From: JAFDWI01 sp963764215 | Lineage (GTDB): Bacteria > Actinomycetota > Acidimicrobiia > Acidimicrobiales > Iamiaceae | Length of the DNA stretch: 64,000 nt | Reading direction: 5' to 3' | Assembly (NCBI GenBank): GCA_963764215.1 | Contig: CAVXRS010000002.1 | Coordinates: 124,001 to 188,000 of the forward strand | In this document: positions 1-8,610 of the stretch, one piece after another | Layout of the letters: every line of letters begins with the position of its first letter | How positions within the stretch are numbered: the first letter of the stretch is position 1 | The notes under the pieces: generated by a model | Told to the model about the DNA's origin: nothing | Database searches by the model: none | The model's input: the letters and a program-made list of their open reading frames with translations, nothing else | Translations under genes and position numbers: made by a program

Positions 1-7
1 TCGCGCC

Positions 8-1088
8 ATGAGCGAGTCCACGATTTCGTCGGACCCCCGACATCGTGGGAGATCCGGCGCGGCACAGGCCGGCACCAGAGTGCTCGGGTGGGGCAGCGCA
101 CTGCCGGCGAACCGGGTGCACAACGCCGCGTTCGAGGTGACGCTCGACACGACCGACGACTGGATCGCCTCCCGCACCGGGATCCGCACGCGGCACATCG
201 CGACCGATGGCGAGTCGACCCTGCCGCTCGCGACCGCCGCCGCCCGGAGCGCCCTGGAGATGGCCGCGCGTTCCCGCGGAGTCGGTGCAGCTGATCGTCG
301 TGGCGACCTGCACGTCAGAATCCCCGATGCCTTCCACTGCGTCTTCGGTCGCTGCGGCCCTCGGCAGCCATGCCGGCGCGTTCGACCTCGACGCCGCCTG
401 TGCCGGGTTCGTCCATGCGCTCGCGGTGACCTCGAGTGCACTCGCCGGTGGGCTGGCGACACGCGCCCTGGTGATCGGCGCGGACACGATGAGCCGGGTC
501 GTCGACCCGGAGGACCGGTCGACCGCCGTGCTCTTCGGCGATGGGGCTGCCGCACTGCTCCTCGAAGCCGACGAGTCGGCCTCAGGGCACCTCTCCCCCG
601 ACGGTCACCCCGTCGTTCCCGGGCTCGTCGCGGCCGACCTGGTCACCCGAGGGGCCGGCGCGGCGCTGCTCCGCATCGACGGTGGCGGTTCCGGCCGACC
701 GTTGACTGCCGCCTCGCTCGCCCGGGGTGAGCAGTTCCTGAAGATGGACGGTCCGGCCCTTTTCCATCAGGTGGTTCGCGAAGCCGCTGCGTCCGCGCAG
801 CGCGTGGTCGAGGGCGCGACGGTCGCCCCGGACGACATCGCCTGGTTCGTGCCGCACCAGGCCAACGCCCGGATCACCGAAGCGGTGGCCGCGCGCATCG
901 GGATCGACCCGGTTCGCGTCGCCTCCAACATCGCGTCCACGGGCAACACCTCCGCGGCGTCGGTGCCGCTCCTGCTCGCCGAGCTCGCGTCGTCCCACCG
1001 CATCTGCGACGGTGACCTGCTGCTCGTCTCGGGGTTCGGTGCCGGCATGTCGGTGGCGTCCGCACTCTGGCATTGGAAGAGCGCATGA
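8..1088 (+). CDS. fabH: Beta-ketoacyl-ACP synthase III (KAS III), frameshifted
   Basis: Condenses an acyl-CoA starter with malonyl-ACP to begin type II fatty-acid synthesis. The Cys-His-Asn triad is complete: Cys in DAACAGFVHA, His in PHQANARI and Asn in GNTSAAS. The N-terminal part (from ATG 8, reading to about 270) is in one frame and the rest, from RVPAESVQLIVV, is in another. A single extra base around 265-285 explains this, and no residues seem to be missing. The length of about 360 aa is slightly above the usual 320-340 because of a 20-residue N-terminal extension. The stop overlaps the fabG start (ATGA), so the two are translationally coupled. The window begins only 7 bases upstream, so the promoter is not visible. 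The shift is more likely a sequence error than a pseudogene. Confidence 0.87.
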
Positions 1089-1849
1089 CCCGGGTGACGG
1101 CACGGGCGACGGGTCCGGTCGCACTGGTGACCGGCGGATCGGGCGGGATCGGCAGCGCGGTCTGCCGCCGGCTTGCCCGGTCCGGCCACCGTGTGGCCAT
1201 CGGACACCACGCGGGCGCCGACGCGGCCCAGGCGCTCGGCGACGAGATCGAATCCTCGGGGGGAACAGCTCGACCGGTTCGGATCGACGTCACCGATCCG
1301 ACGTCGATCGAGCGCGCGTTCTCCGAGATCCAGGCCGACCTCGGCCCGGTGGAGGTGCTGGTGTTCGCTGCCGGGGTGACCCGTGACCGGCTGTTGGTCC
1401 AGCTCGACGAACCCGACTGGCACCACACCCTCGATCACGATCTCACCGGTGTCTACCGCGTCACTCGGCGGGCGCTGCGGCCGATGATCCGCGCCCGGCA
1501 GGGGCGCATCGTCATGATCTCCTCCATCGTCGCCGCGACGGGCTCGGCCGGCCAGGCCAACTACGCCGCGGCCAAGTCCGGCCTCGTCGGCTTCTCCAGA
1601 TCGGTCGCCCGCGAGGTCGCCACCCGTGGCATCACCGCCAACGTGGTCGAGCCCGGTCCGATCACCACGCCCATGACCGACGTGCTCGCCGAAGAACGAC
1701 GCACCGCGCTGCGGGGGCTCGTCCCGATGCAGCGCTTCGGCACCCCGAACGAGGTCGCCGCGACCGTCGACTTCCTCTGTTCCGCCGACGCCGGGTTCAT
1801 CACCGGAGCTGTCGTCCCCGTCGACGGCGGTCTCGGTCTCGGCCGTTGA
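1085..1849 (+). CDS. fabG: 3-oxoacyl-ACP reductase (SDR family)
   Basis: NADPH-dependent reduction of 3-oxoacyl-ACP, the second step of the elongation cycle. The protein has 254 residues, typical of FabG. It shows the Rossmann glycine motif TGGSGGIG near residue 13, the catalytic Ser in MISSIVA and the YAAAK Tyr/Lys pair. The usual NNAG is replaced by FAAG, a minor deviation. ATG 1085 overlaps the fabH stop. A start 12 bases upstream is possible but has no advantage. Its place between fabH and acpP supports a fatty-acid role over a general SDR role. Confidence 0.9.
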   Translation: MTRVTARATGPVALVTGGSGGIGSAVCRRLARSGHRVAIGHHAGADAAQALGDEIESSGGTARPVRIDVTDPTSIERAFSEIQADLGPVEVLVFAAGVTRDRLLVQLDEPDWHHTLDHDLTGVYRVTRRALRPMIRARQGRIVMISSIVAATGSAGQANYAAAKSGLVGFSRSVAREVATRGITANVVEPGPITTPMTDVLAEERRTALRGLVPMQRFGTPNEVAATVDFLCSADAGFITGAVVPVDGGLGLGR

Positions 1850-1891
1850 CGTTCCCACACCTGATCCCAACCCCCAACCAATGAGAGTCCC

Positions 1892-2143
1892 ATGAACCGT
1901 GAAGATGTCCTCACCGCCCTCGTCGATGCCACCCAGGTCGTGCTCGGCGCCGACCCGGACACGGTCACCGAGTCCACGAAGTTCGCCGACGACCTGGACG
2001 CGGACAGCCTCGATCTCGTCGAGCTCGTGATGCAGGTCGAAGACGCCCTCGGCGTCGAGATCGGCGACCAGGAGCTCGGCGACGTGCGTACCGTGGGCGA
2101 CGCCGTCGAGCTGATCTGCCAGGTGGCGGCGGTGCGCGCATGA
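1892..2143 (+). CDS. acpP: Acyl carrier protein
   Basis: An 83-residue acidic protein that carries the growing acyl chain on a phosphopantetheine arm. The attachment Ser sits in DADSLDLVELV, followed by the helix II sequence MQVEDALGVEI that docks to FAS enzymes. It follows fabG after a 42-base gap containing a weak GAGAG ribosome-binding site. Its stop overlaps the fabF start (ATGA at 2140). An ACP inside the operon suggests it is the dedicated carrier for the neighbouring enzymes. Confidence 0.95.
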   Translation: MNREDVLTALVDATQVVLGADPDTVTESTKFADDLDADSLDLVELVMQVEDALGVEIGDQELGDVRTVGDAVELICQVAAVRA

Positions 2144-3435
2144 GCAACCCGTCCTCCGGGCGCCCCGAGGTCGTGGTGACCGGGATCGGCCTGGTCACCC
2201 CTGCCGGACGGACCACCGACCAGGTCTGGCAGCGTCTGCTCTCCGGTCGCTCCACGGCCGCACCCATCACCCGCTTCGACGCGTCGTCCCACCGGGTCGG
2301 CCTCGCGTGCGAGGTGTCCGACCTGGACGTCGATCCCTTCGTCACCCCGAAAGAGGCACGACGGATCGACCGTGTCGGCATCTTCGGGATCATCGCTTCG
2401 GCTACTGCCCTCGCCGATGCGCTGCCCGCCGGGGCGGGGGCGTCGGTCGATGCCGCCGGACTGGGATGTGAGGTCACCGAACTCCTCGACGTCGACCCCG
2501 ATCCGGATGGGAGTGGTCGCCGGATCAGGTATCGGGGGCATCCGCACGCCTGGAGGACCAGGTCGCCGAAGTCTCCCGTCGCGGCCCGTCACGCGCCGGC
2601 CCGCTCCTGGTGCCCATGATGATGGCGAACGCCACCGCCGCACTCGCATCGATCCGGTACGGCATCACCGGTCCCAACCTCGCCGTGGCCACCGCCTGTG
2701 CCACCGGTGCGCATGCGATCGGTGAGGCGACCGAGATGATCCGCGCCCATCGGGCGGACGTGGTGCTCGCCGGCGGTACCGAGTCGTGCATCAGCCCGGT
2801 CGCCATGGCCGCCTTCGCACGCATGGGAGCGCTGAGCTCGAACCCGGACCCCGAACACGCGTCGCGTCCGTTCGACACGCGACCGGGACGGATTCGTCAT
2901 GGGCGAAGGCGCCGGTTTCGTCGTCCTGGAGTCCGCCGACCATGCCGCCGCTCGGAACGCCCCGATCCGCGGCACGGTGCTCGGCTATGCCGCGAACGGA
3001 GACGCCCACCACATCACCGCGCCCCGACCCGAGGGCACCGGTGCGCTGGCCTGCATCCGGTCGGCACTGGCCGACGCCGGGATCGAACCGGACGCGATCC
3101 GCCACGTCAACGCCCATGGCACCTCGACGCCGCACAATGACGCGGCCGAGGCAGCGACCCTGGCCGCGGTCTTCGGCGAAGCGGGTGTTCCGGTGACCTC
3201 CACCAAGGGGGTGACCGGCCACATGATCGGCGCAGCGGGGGCCTGCGAGACGGTGTTCGCGCTGCTCGCCGCCAATTCCGGAACAGTGCCACCGACCGCA
3301 GGACACGAAAAGACCGACCTGCCGATCGACGTGGTTGCCGGCACCCCCCGCCAGGTCGCGCCCGGTCCGGCACTCACGACGTCGTTCGCGTTCGGGGGCC
3401 ACAACGCCGCTCTCGTCGTCGGCCCGGGGTCATGA
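2140..3435 (+). CDS. fabF: Beta-ketoacyl-ACP synthase II (KAS II), three frameshifts
   Basis: Elongating condensing enzyme. The active-site Cys lies in VATACATGAHA, the two His in NAHGTSTPHND and GVTGHMIGAAG, and the C-terminal signature is TSFAFGGHNA. The reading frame changes three times, near 2495 (just before GVVAGSGIGG), near 2540 and near 2880 (before DGFVMGEGAG). Each fits one extra base. When the pieces are joined, the protein is a full KAS II of about 430 aa with no missing block. The start is coupled to acpP and the stop to the carboxyltransferase gene, both by ATGA overlaps. The intact motifs argue against real inactivation. Confidence 0.87.
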
Positions 3436-4829
3436 CGATCACCGACACCGAAGTCCGGCTCGCGGCCGGGCGTGGCGGACGTGCCGGCGCCCGACTCGCC
3501 CCACTCGTGCCCGACGGCCCGACCGTCGCGCACATCCGCCTCGGTGCGGCCCGGCCCGACGCGGTGGACCACCGTCGCATCGCCCCCGCCGATGGTGCGG
3601 TCGCAGCCGGCGGGGTCCGGGCGGCGACCGACGCGGGGATTCCCGTCGTCGTGGAGGTCCAGGCCTTCGGGCTCGACGTGCACGGTGGAATCGCCGGGTC
3701 CGATGCCTGGGGAGGGTTCGCGCTGGCGCTGACGCGCGCCTCGGGCAGGGTGCCCCTGGTGGCCATCGTCGACGGTCCCTGCCTGGGCGGGTGCAGCCTC
3801 GTCCTCGGCCTGTTGGACGTGGTGATCGTGACCGACCACGCCCGGGCGCACGTCTCGTCGATCGGCGCCATCGCCCGGTTCTCCGGTTCCGACGTCACCG
3901 GCGACGACCTCGCCGGGGCACGAGCGTTGCGCCAGTGCGCGGGTGTCGCCCACCTGCATGCCCGCGATCTTCACGCCGCTCGGGATCTGGCCGCCGACGT
4001 GCTCGACCTGCTGCCGCCGAACGACCACGAACTCCCCGTACGCCGTCGATCGGGCGACCCGGCCGACCGGTTGTGTCACCGGGCGGTGGGCGCGGTGCCC
4101 AAGGACGCCCGACGTGCCTACGACGTGCGCGACGTCATCGGCGACGTCGTCGACGACCGCGACTTCCTCGAGGTCCACGAGTCTTTCGCACCGACCATCG
4201 TGGTCGGGCTCGCCCGTCTGGACGGTCGCGCCGTGGGCATCGTGGCCAACCAACCGGCTGTTCTCGCCGGCGCGATCGACGTCGAGTCCTCCCAGAAGGC
4301 CGGCGGCTTCGTGCGGTTCTGCGACGCCTTCAACCTGCCGCTGGTGACCTTCGTCGACACGCCCGGGTTCCTCCCTGGCCGCGACCAGGAATGGCGCGGC
4401 ATGATCCGCCACGGCGCGCAACTCGTGTTCGCCTACGCCGAGGCGACCGTGCCCCGATTCTGTGTCATCCTGCGCAAGGCGTACGGCGGGGCCTACATCG
4501 TCATGGACGCCAAGTCGATGGGGAACGACCTCTGCCTGGCGTGGCCGAGTGCGGAGATCGCGGTGATGGGCGCCGCCGGAGCCATCGAGATCCTCCACCG
4601 CCGCACCCTCGCCGCCGTTCCGGCCGACGAGCGCGACGAGCGACGCGAGCGCCTCCTCGCCGACTACGAAGCGACCTTCCTGACGCCGCGCCTGGCTCTC
4701 GAGCACGGGCTCGTCGACGAGGTCGTCGACCCGGCCCGCACCAGGGCGGTGCTGGCCGGCGCGCTGGCCGCGTGGGCCGCCAAACGCGAAACGTTGCGGC
4801 GCCGGCGCCACGCCAACTCGCCGCTGTGA
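3432..4829 (+). CDS. Acyl-CoA carboxylase carboxyltransferase subunit (AccD/PccB type)
   Basis: Carboxyltransferase subunit of a biotin-dependent acyl-CoA carboxylase, expected to make malonyl-CoA or a related extender for the operon. The 465 residues show crotonase-type halves. The N-terminal half has DGPCLGGCSLVLGL. The C-terminal half has FVDTPGFLPG, RKAYGGAYIVMDAKSMG and AVMGAAGAIEILHRR, which are typical of PccB/AccD5. It lacks the zinc finger of E. coli AccD and is shorter than usual PccB proteins (about 520 aa), the loss falling in the N-terminal half. No biotin-carboxylase/BCCP subunit is in the window, so its partner must be elsewhere. The start overlaps the fabF stop. Whether the substrate is acetyl- or propionyl-CoA cannot be told from sequence alone. 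Confidence 0.85.
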   Translation: MTITDTEVRLAAGRGGRAGARLAPLVPDGPTVAHIRLGAARPDAVDHRRIAPADGAVAAGGVRAATDAGIPVVVEVQAFGLDVHGGIAGSDAWGGFALALTRASGRVPLVAIVDGPCLGGCSLVLGLLDVVIVTDHARAHVSSIGAIARFSGSDVTGDDLAGARALRQCAGVAHLHARDLHAARDLAADVLDLLPPNDHELPVRRRSGDPADRLCHRAVGAVPKDARRAYDVRDVIGDVVDDRDFLEVHESFAPTIVVGLARLDGRAVGIVANQPAVLAGAIDVESSQKAGGFVRFCDAFNLPLVTFVDTPGFLPGRDQEWRGMIRHGAQLVFAYAEATVPRFCVILRKAYGGAYIVMDAKSMGNDLCLAWPSAEIAVMGAAGAIEILHRRTLAAVPADERDERRERLLADYEATFLTPRLALEHGLVDEVVDPARTRAVLAGALAAWAAKRETLRRRRHANSPL

Positions 4830-4864
4830 CCGCCCCCACCGAACACCGACCCGGGAAAGGCCCG

Positions 4865-5653
4865 ATGCTTCTCGAAGACGCGAAACTGCTGGTCACCGGC
4901 GTACTCACCCGTGACTCGATTGCCACTTCGGTCGCTCGGGTGGCCCAGGAACAAGGCGCCGAGGTGATCCTGACCTCGTTCGGCCGGGCGCGGGCGTTGA
5001 CCGAGCGCATCGCCCGCCAACTTCCGGAACCGGCCGAGGTCCTGGAACTCGACGTCACCCGCCACGAGGACTTCGTCGCGCTCGCGGACGTGCTCGGCCG
5101 TCGTTGGGGCCGGGTCGACGGTGTCCTGCATGCCGTGGGTTTCGCGCCGGAGTCGTGTCTGGGTGGCGGGCTGCTGGACGCCCCGTGGGAGGACGTGGCC
5201 ACCGCGCTGCGGGTGTCGGCGTTCTCACTCGGGGAACTTGCCGCGTCGCTCGCGCCCATCATGCCGGTGGGGAGCGCCATCGTCGGCCTGGACTTCGACG
5301 GTTCACAGGCATTCCCCTGCTACGACTGGATGGGCGTCGCCAAGGCGGCGCTCGAGGCCACGGCCCGGTACCTCGCCCGCGATCTGGGGCCGAACGGCAT
5401 CCGTGTCAACCTCGTGAGCGCCGGCCCGCTCCGCACGCTCGCCGCCCGCTCGATTCCCGGCTTCGACCGGTTCGAGGACGCCTGGGGGGAGCGGGCGCCA
5501 CTGGGTTGGGACGTGCACGACCCGGAACCGACCGCAAGGGCCTGTGTGGCGTTGCTCTCCCGGTGGTTCCCCGCAACGACCGGCGAGATCCTCCACGTGG
5601 ACGGTGGCTTCCACGCGGTGGCCGTCGGTGGCGGAGGACCGGTGCCGTCGTGA
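4865..5653 (+). CDS. fabI: Enoyl-ACP reductase, InhA type
   Basis: NADH-dependent reduction of trans-2-enoyl-ACP. It closely resembles mycobacterial InhA: an N-terminal LLVTGVLTRDSIA segment, IVGLDFDG, the catalytic YDWMGVAK (Tyr and Lys seven residues apart), and AGPLRTLAARSIPGF for substrate loop and cofactor contact. ATG 4865 is chosen because GGGAAAGG lies just upstream and the protein then starts like InhA. A GTG at 4826 overlapping the carboxyltransferase stop (GTGA) is in frame and would add 13 residues. Length from ATG is 262 aa, close to InhA (269). InhA is the isoniazid target in mycobacteria. Confidence 0.92.
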   Translation: MLLEDAKLLVTGVLTRDSIATSVARVAQEQGAEVILTSFGRARALTERIARQLPEPAEVLELDVTRHEDFVALADVLGRRWGRVDGVLHAVGFAPESCLGGGLLDAPWEDVATALRVSAFSLGELAASLAPIMPVGSAIVGLDFDGSQAFPCYDWMGVAKAALEATARYLARDLGPNGIRVNLVSAGPLRTLAARSIPGFDRFEDAWGERAPLGWDVHDPEPTARACVALLSRWFPATTGEILHVDGGFHAVAVGGGGPVPS

Positions 5654-6119
5654 GCGACTCTCGCACCGGGGTTCGTCTCCCCTCCGTCACTCCCGGACAG
5701 CGACGCACTCGTGGCGTCACTGCCCCACCGGCCGCCGTTCCGGTTCGTCGACCGGGTCAGCAGCCTGGTCCCCGGTGAGCGGATCACCGCCCATCGTGCA
5801 CGTCGCCGGCGGGGACCCGCTGCTCGCCGGGCATTTCCCCGGTCGGCCGATCTTTCCCGGGGTGTTGCTCGTCGAGGCCCTCGCCCAGGCCGGTGCCATC
5901 GCCGTGTTGGCCGACGAGCGGTACCGGGGATCGTTGCCGTTGTTGGGGGGCGTGGACCGCGCCCGGTTCCGTCGTCAGGTCGTCCCGGGCGACGACTGCG
6001 ATCTCGTCGTCGAGATGGTCACGCGGTCGACCCGTGCCGGGCGTGCCCGGGGAACCGCCCGTGTGCGAGGCCGCCCGGTCGCCGACGTCGACCTGCTCTT
6101 CGTGATCACACCCCCCTGA
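5650..6119 (+). CDS. fabZ: 3-hydroxyacyl-ACP dehydratase, FabZ-like hot-dog protein, frameshifted
   Basis: Dehydrates 3-hydroxyacyl-ACP, closing the elongation cycle. The FabZ opening LPHRPPFRFVDRV and the catalytic block GHFPGRPIFPGVLLVEALAQAG (joined here in two parts: His in GHFPGRPIFPG, Glu in VEALAQAG) are both present but in different frames. The shift lies near 5785. A second shift near 5695 is needed if the gene starts at GTG 5650, which overlaps the fabI stop as elsewhere in the operon. GTG 5711 is an alternative start giving ASLPHRPPF directly. The length of about 150 aa fits FabZ. It is the last gene of the operon and is followed by a hairpin terminator. Confidence 0.82.
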
Positions 6120-6129
6120 TGCACCGGCC

Positions 6130-6171
6130 CCGGCGTCGTTCCGTCGACCACCGGCGTGGTTGCGACGCCGG
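6130..6171. terminator. Hairpin between convergent genes
   Basis: A perfect 9-bp stem (CCGGCGTCG / CGACGCCGG) encloses a smaller CCAC/GTGG hairpin. It lies in the 57-base gap between the convergent fabZ and amidohydrolase genes, so it could serve both strands. There is no U tract, as is common in high-GC actinobacteria. Confidence 0.55.
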
Positions 6172-6176
6172 TCGAC

Positions 6177-7058
6177 TCAGCCCTGGAGGCCCAGCACGCG
6201 GGCGGCGTTGTGGCGCAGGAACTTCGGCCACACGTCGTCGTGGAAAGGCACGTCGCGCATCTCGGTCATGATCCGCTCGAGCGAGAGCCCCATCGGGAAG
6301 TAGCCCGCATAGAGGATCTTGTCGGCGCCACGGGTGTTGGCGTAGTCGACGATCGCCTTCGGGTAGTAGCGCGGCGCGAACGCCGACGTCGAGTAGTACA
6401 GGTTCGGCCACTTGAGCATGAGCTTCACCGCCAGTTCGGTCCAGGGTTCACAGCCGTGGCGGGTGACGAACACCAGCTCGGGAAAGTCGAAGCAGACCTC
6501 GTCGATCAATTCGACACGCTGCGGGGCGAAGCGCAATCTCGGCCCGGGTACCCCGGCGCAGCAGAACACGGGAAGACCCAGTTCGACGCACTTGGCATAG
6601 ATCGGATACATCAGCTTGTCGTTGATCGCCACCTGGGGGAAGGTGCCCGCCGGGAACACCGACACCGCGGCGATGCCGTGTTCGTCGTGCAGTCGGGCGA
6701 TGTCGCGCACCGCATCCATGCCTCGGTTCGGGTCGGCGTTCGTGCCCGGGATGAACCGGTCCGGGTAGCGCCGCAACGCTTCCGCGCCCTGGTTGTCCTC
6801 ACCCGGTCGCACCCCGATCAGACCCTGGGCGACGCCCCAGCGGTCCATCTCGGCCACGGTCAGCGCGATCGGGTCGTCGACGTCCCGCAACTTCTTGTCG
6901 GGCACGTCCTTGAACATGTACTCGGCCGGGAACTCGAAGTCGTCCTTGGATTCACGGTCCTTGGTCTGCGTGGTGATGAACTCGTAGGTGGACGCCATGT
7001 CCTGGTGGGGAAAGCCGATCATCGTGTCGATGACGGCGACGTCGCTGGGCATGGGCAT
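6177..7058 (-). CDS. Amidohydrolase-2 family protein lacking usual metal ligands
   Basis: A 293-residue TIM-barrel protein of the amidohydrolase_2 superfamily. The family normally binds Zn or Mn through an N-terminal HxH and a late catalytic Asp. Here the first strand reads VIDTMIGFPHQD with no HxH, and the final GxDxP region reads YAGYFPMGL with no Asp. One mid-barrel His remains (VTRHGCEPW). This subgroup, which I recall from actinobacterial lipid-degradation loci, may bind a ligand without metal hydrolysis. ATG 7058 is preceded at 9 bases by AGGAA. Upstream sits a 14-bp KstR-like palindrome overlapping the probable -35, so steroid or acyl-CoA responsive control is plausible. Confidence 0.72.
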   Translation of the reverse strand: MPMPSDVAVIDTMIGFPHQDMASTYEFITTQTKDRESKDDFEFPAEYMFKDVPDKKLRDVDDPIALTVAEMDRWGVAQGLIGVRPGEDNQGAEALRRYPDRFIPGTNADPNRGMDAVRDIARLHDEHGIAAVSVFPAGTFPQVAINDKLMYPIYAKCVELGLPVFCCAGVPGPRLRFAPQRVELIDEVCFDFPELVFVTRHGCEPWTELAVKLMLKWPNLYYSTSAFAPRYYPKAIVDYANTRGADKILYAGYFPMGLSLERIMTEMRDVPFHDDVWPKFLRHNAARVLGLQG

Positions 7059-7128
7059 GGATCGTGGTTCCTGTGGAGAGTCGAGAGGCGTGGATCACAC
7101 CGCCACCGGCGGGGGCGGCCTGCGGGCG

Positions 7129-7159
7129 ATCCTAGGATGACGCTCTGGAACACGTTCCA
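7129..7159 (-). promoter_or_regulatory. Promoter with KstR-like operator for the amidohydrolase gene
   Basis: Reading on the minus strand, TAGGAT (7129-7134) is a fair -10. Seventeen bases upstream the -35 position falls inside TGGAACACGTTCCA (7146-7159), an inverted repeat that matches the mycobacterial KstR consensus TnnAACnnGTTnnA at every fixed base. Binding there would block RNA polymerase. That the cognate regulator is a KstR homologue is inference, as no such gene is in the window. The -10 itself lies in a 10-bp palindrome (ATCCTAGGAT). Confidence 0.55.
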
Positions 7160-7227
7160 TTCCGCCATCGGTCCCTCAGCGCGTGCTCACCGTGAAGAAG
7201 TCGCGGGAATCGGGACTCAGGTAGCGA

Positions 7228-8486
7228 TCACTGGGCGCGCTGGATCTCGGGGTAGAGCTTGGATCCGGTGACCTGGGAAGGATTGGCCGCGTCCGGGTGC
7301 GCATAGAACAGGAACGTCACCCATTCCGGGTTCAGGTCCAGCGGCATCGCCCGCACCGCACCGGCGCGTTGCAGGCACTCGGCGAGGGACTTGGCGGTGA
7401 GCGCGGGCCCGGCGACATAGATGAGCGCGCCGTCCACGGTCACCCCGATCCCCGAACGCGCCACGACCACCTTGCTGCCCAGCGTCTGGCCCCACATCGA
7501 CGTGTCGTTGTGGTTGATCCGCGGGTCGATCCGTCCGCCGTCCACCATCAACTGCAGATTCTGCAGTACCGCTTCGACTGACGATGACAGGTGAACTTCG
7601 TCGTTCCAGGAACCGATCTCGACGCGTCCGTCGGTATGGATGACGATCGATGCGGCGCCGTCCACGAGCGGCACGGCGGCATGACCGTCGAAGTACACCC
7701 CACCGTGGGCGTCCTTGAAGCGGAACCCGCCGTTGAACGCCGCGGCGATCTTCGGCAGTGCGGCGCCCGAGATCGCGTAGGGGGGTGGCAGGTTTCCCGG
7801 TTCCTGGCTGCCGGGCATGAAATGCACGCGTGCCAGCTTCGTGTCGATCCAGACTGCGCTCGCCAACTGCGAGCTGTACACGGTGTCGGCCCGGAACTGG
7901 GCGACCCGCATCATGGGAAGCCCGTGGACCAGCGGACCGGTCGGTTGCCACTGGCCTTCGTGGGGAGCGGCCGGTTGGACCACCAGGGGGACCGGCGGCG
8001 GTGCCGCCAGATGTGCCGGGCAGCGTGGTCGTCGGCGGGGAGGTCACCGTCGATGCCGACGTCGGGGTGGTCGAGGTGGTCACCTGATCGGAGGCTTTCG
8101 GCAGCGTGTGGAGGCGGTGCACGGTGCCGCCCTTCGGGGGCTGCTTGTGGCGGAAGTAGGCGTTCTCGAACCGTTGGACGAGAAACCCGGCGTGGTTGTT
8201 GCGCAGCCAGTCCGCCCACTTCGCCTTGAACGCCTCGTTGCCCGGGGTCTCTGGCCGCGCCGATGAGCGAGCACGAGACACACACGACGACGACGGCCAA
8301 CGCGACGGCTCCGACCCGTCCCACGACACGACTCCAGCGCCGCCGTCGGCCGTCCGGTCGACGGCGGCGTTCGTCGTTCGGAGCACGTCGTCGTGGCGAA
8401 TCGGGGGGGAGCTGTGCGGGGACTTCGACTGGCGCGAAGTCCTCATCGTCGAGCCAGTCGACGTGCTGGTCTGTCGGAGGTGTCAC
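7228..8486 (-). CDS. Membrane-anchored phosphodiester glycosidase-like (NAGPA) protein, frameshifted
   Basis: About 420 residues. The N-terminus is basic and cytoplasmic, then a single membrane segment follows (VGRVGAVALAVVVVCVSC, around residue 60), a Ser/Thr/Pro-rich linker and an extracellular domain of the phosphodiester glycosidase family (PF09992). Family features include FNGGFRF, DGRVEIGSWND and LDLNPEWV. In eukaryotes the fold removes GlcNAc from mannose-6-phosphate. Bacterial members are usually linked to wall polymers. Frame changes occur near 8262 (after the membrane segment, before ARPETPGNEAF) and near 7990-8010 (in the linker). The catalytic domain from 7983 downward is uninterrupted. 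ATG 8486 is the only start that includes the membrane anchor. Confidence 0.7.
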
Positions 8487-8610
8487 CGGGACGTCGTCGG
8501 GCCTTCGACGGTCTCGCCCGGCGCGCCGGACGCGAACGGCACAGCCCCGGAGCCTCTGCGGTCACCGATCACGATGCGCCAACGGACATGAGCTGGGACG
8601 AGTCATCGAT

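Noticed and set aside
2985..4811. Long minus-strand open frame opposite fabF and the carboxyltransferase
   Set aside because: It mirrors high-GC coding on the plus strand, has Arg/Gly-rich composition, no motifs and no ribosome-binding site.
8..6119. Polyketide or aryl-polyene biosynthetic cluster
   Set aside because: All enzymes match plain fatty-acid synthesis. There is no chain-length factor, ammonia-lyase, MATE or acyltransferase partner.
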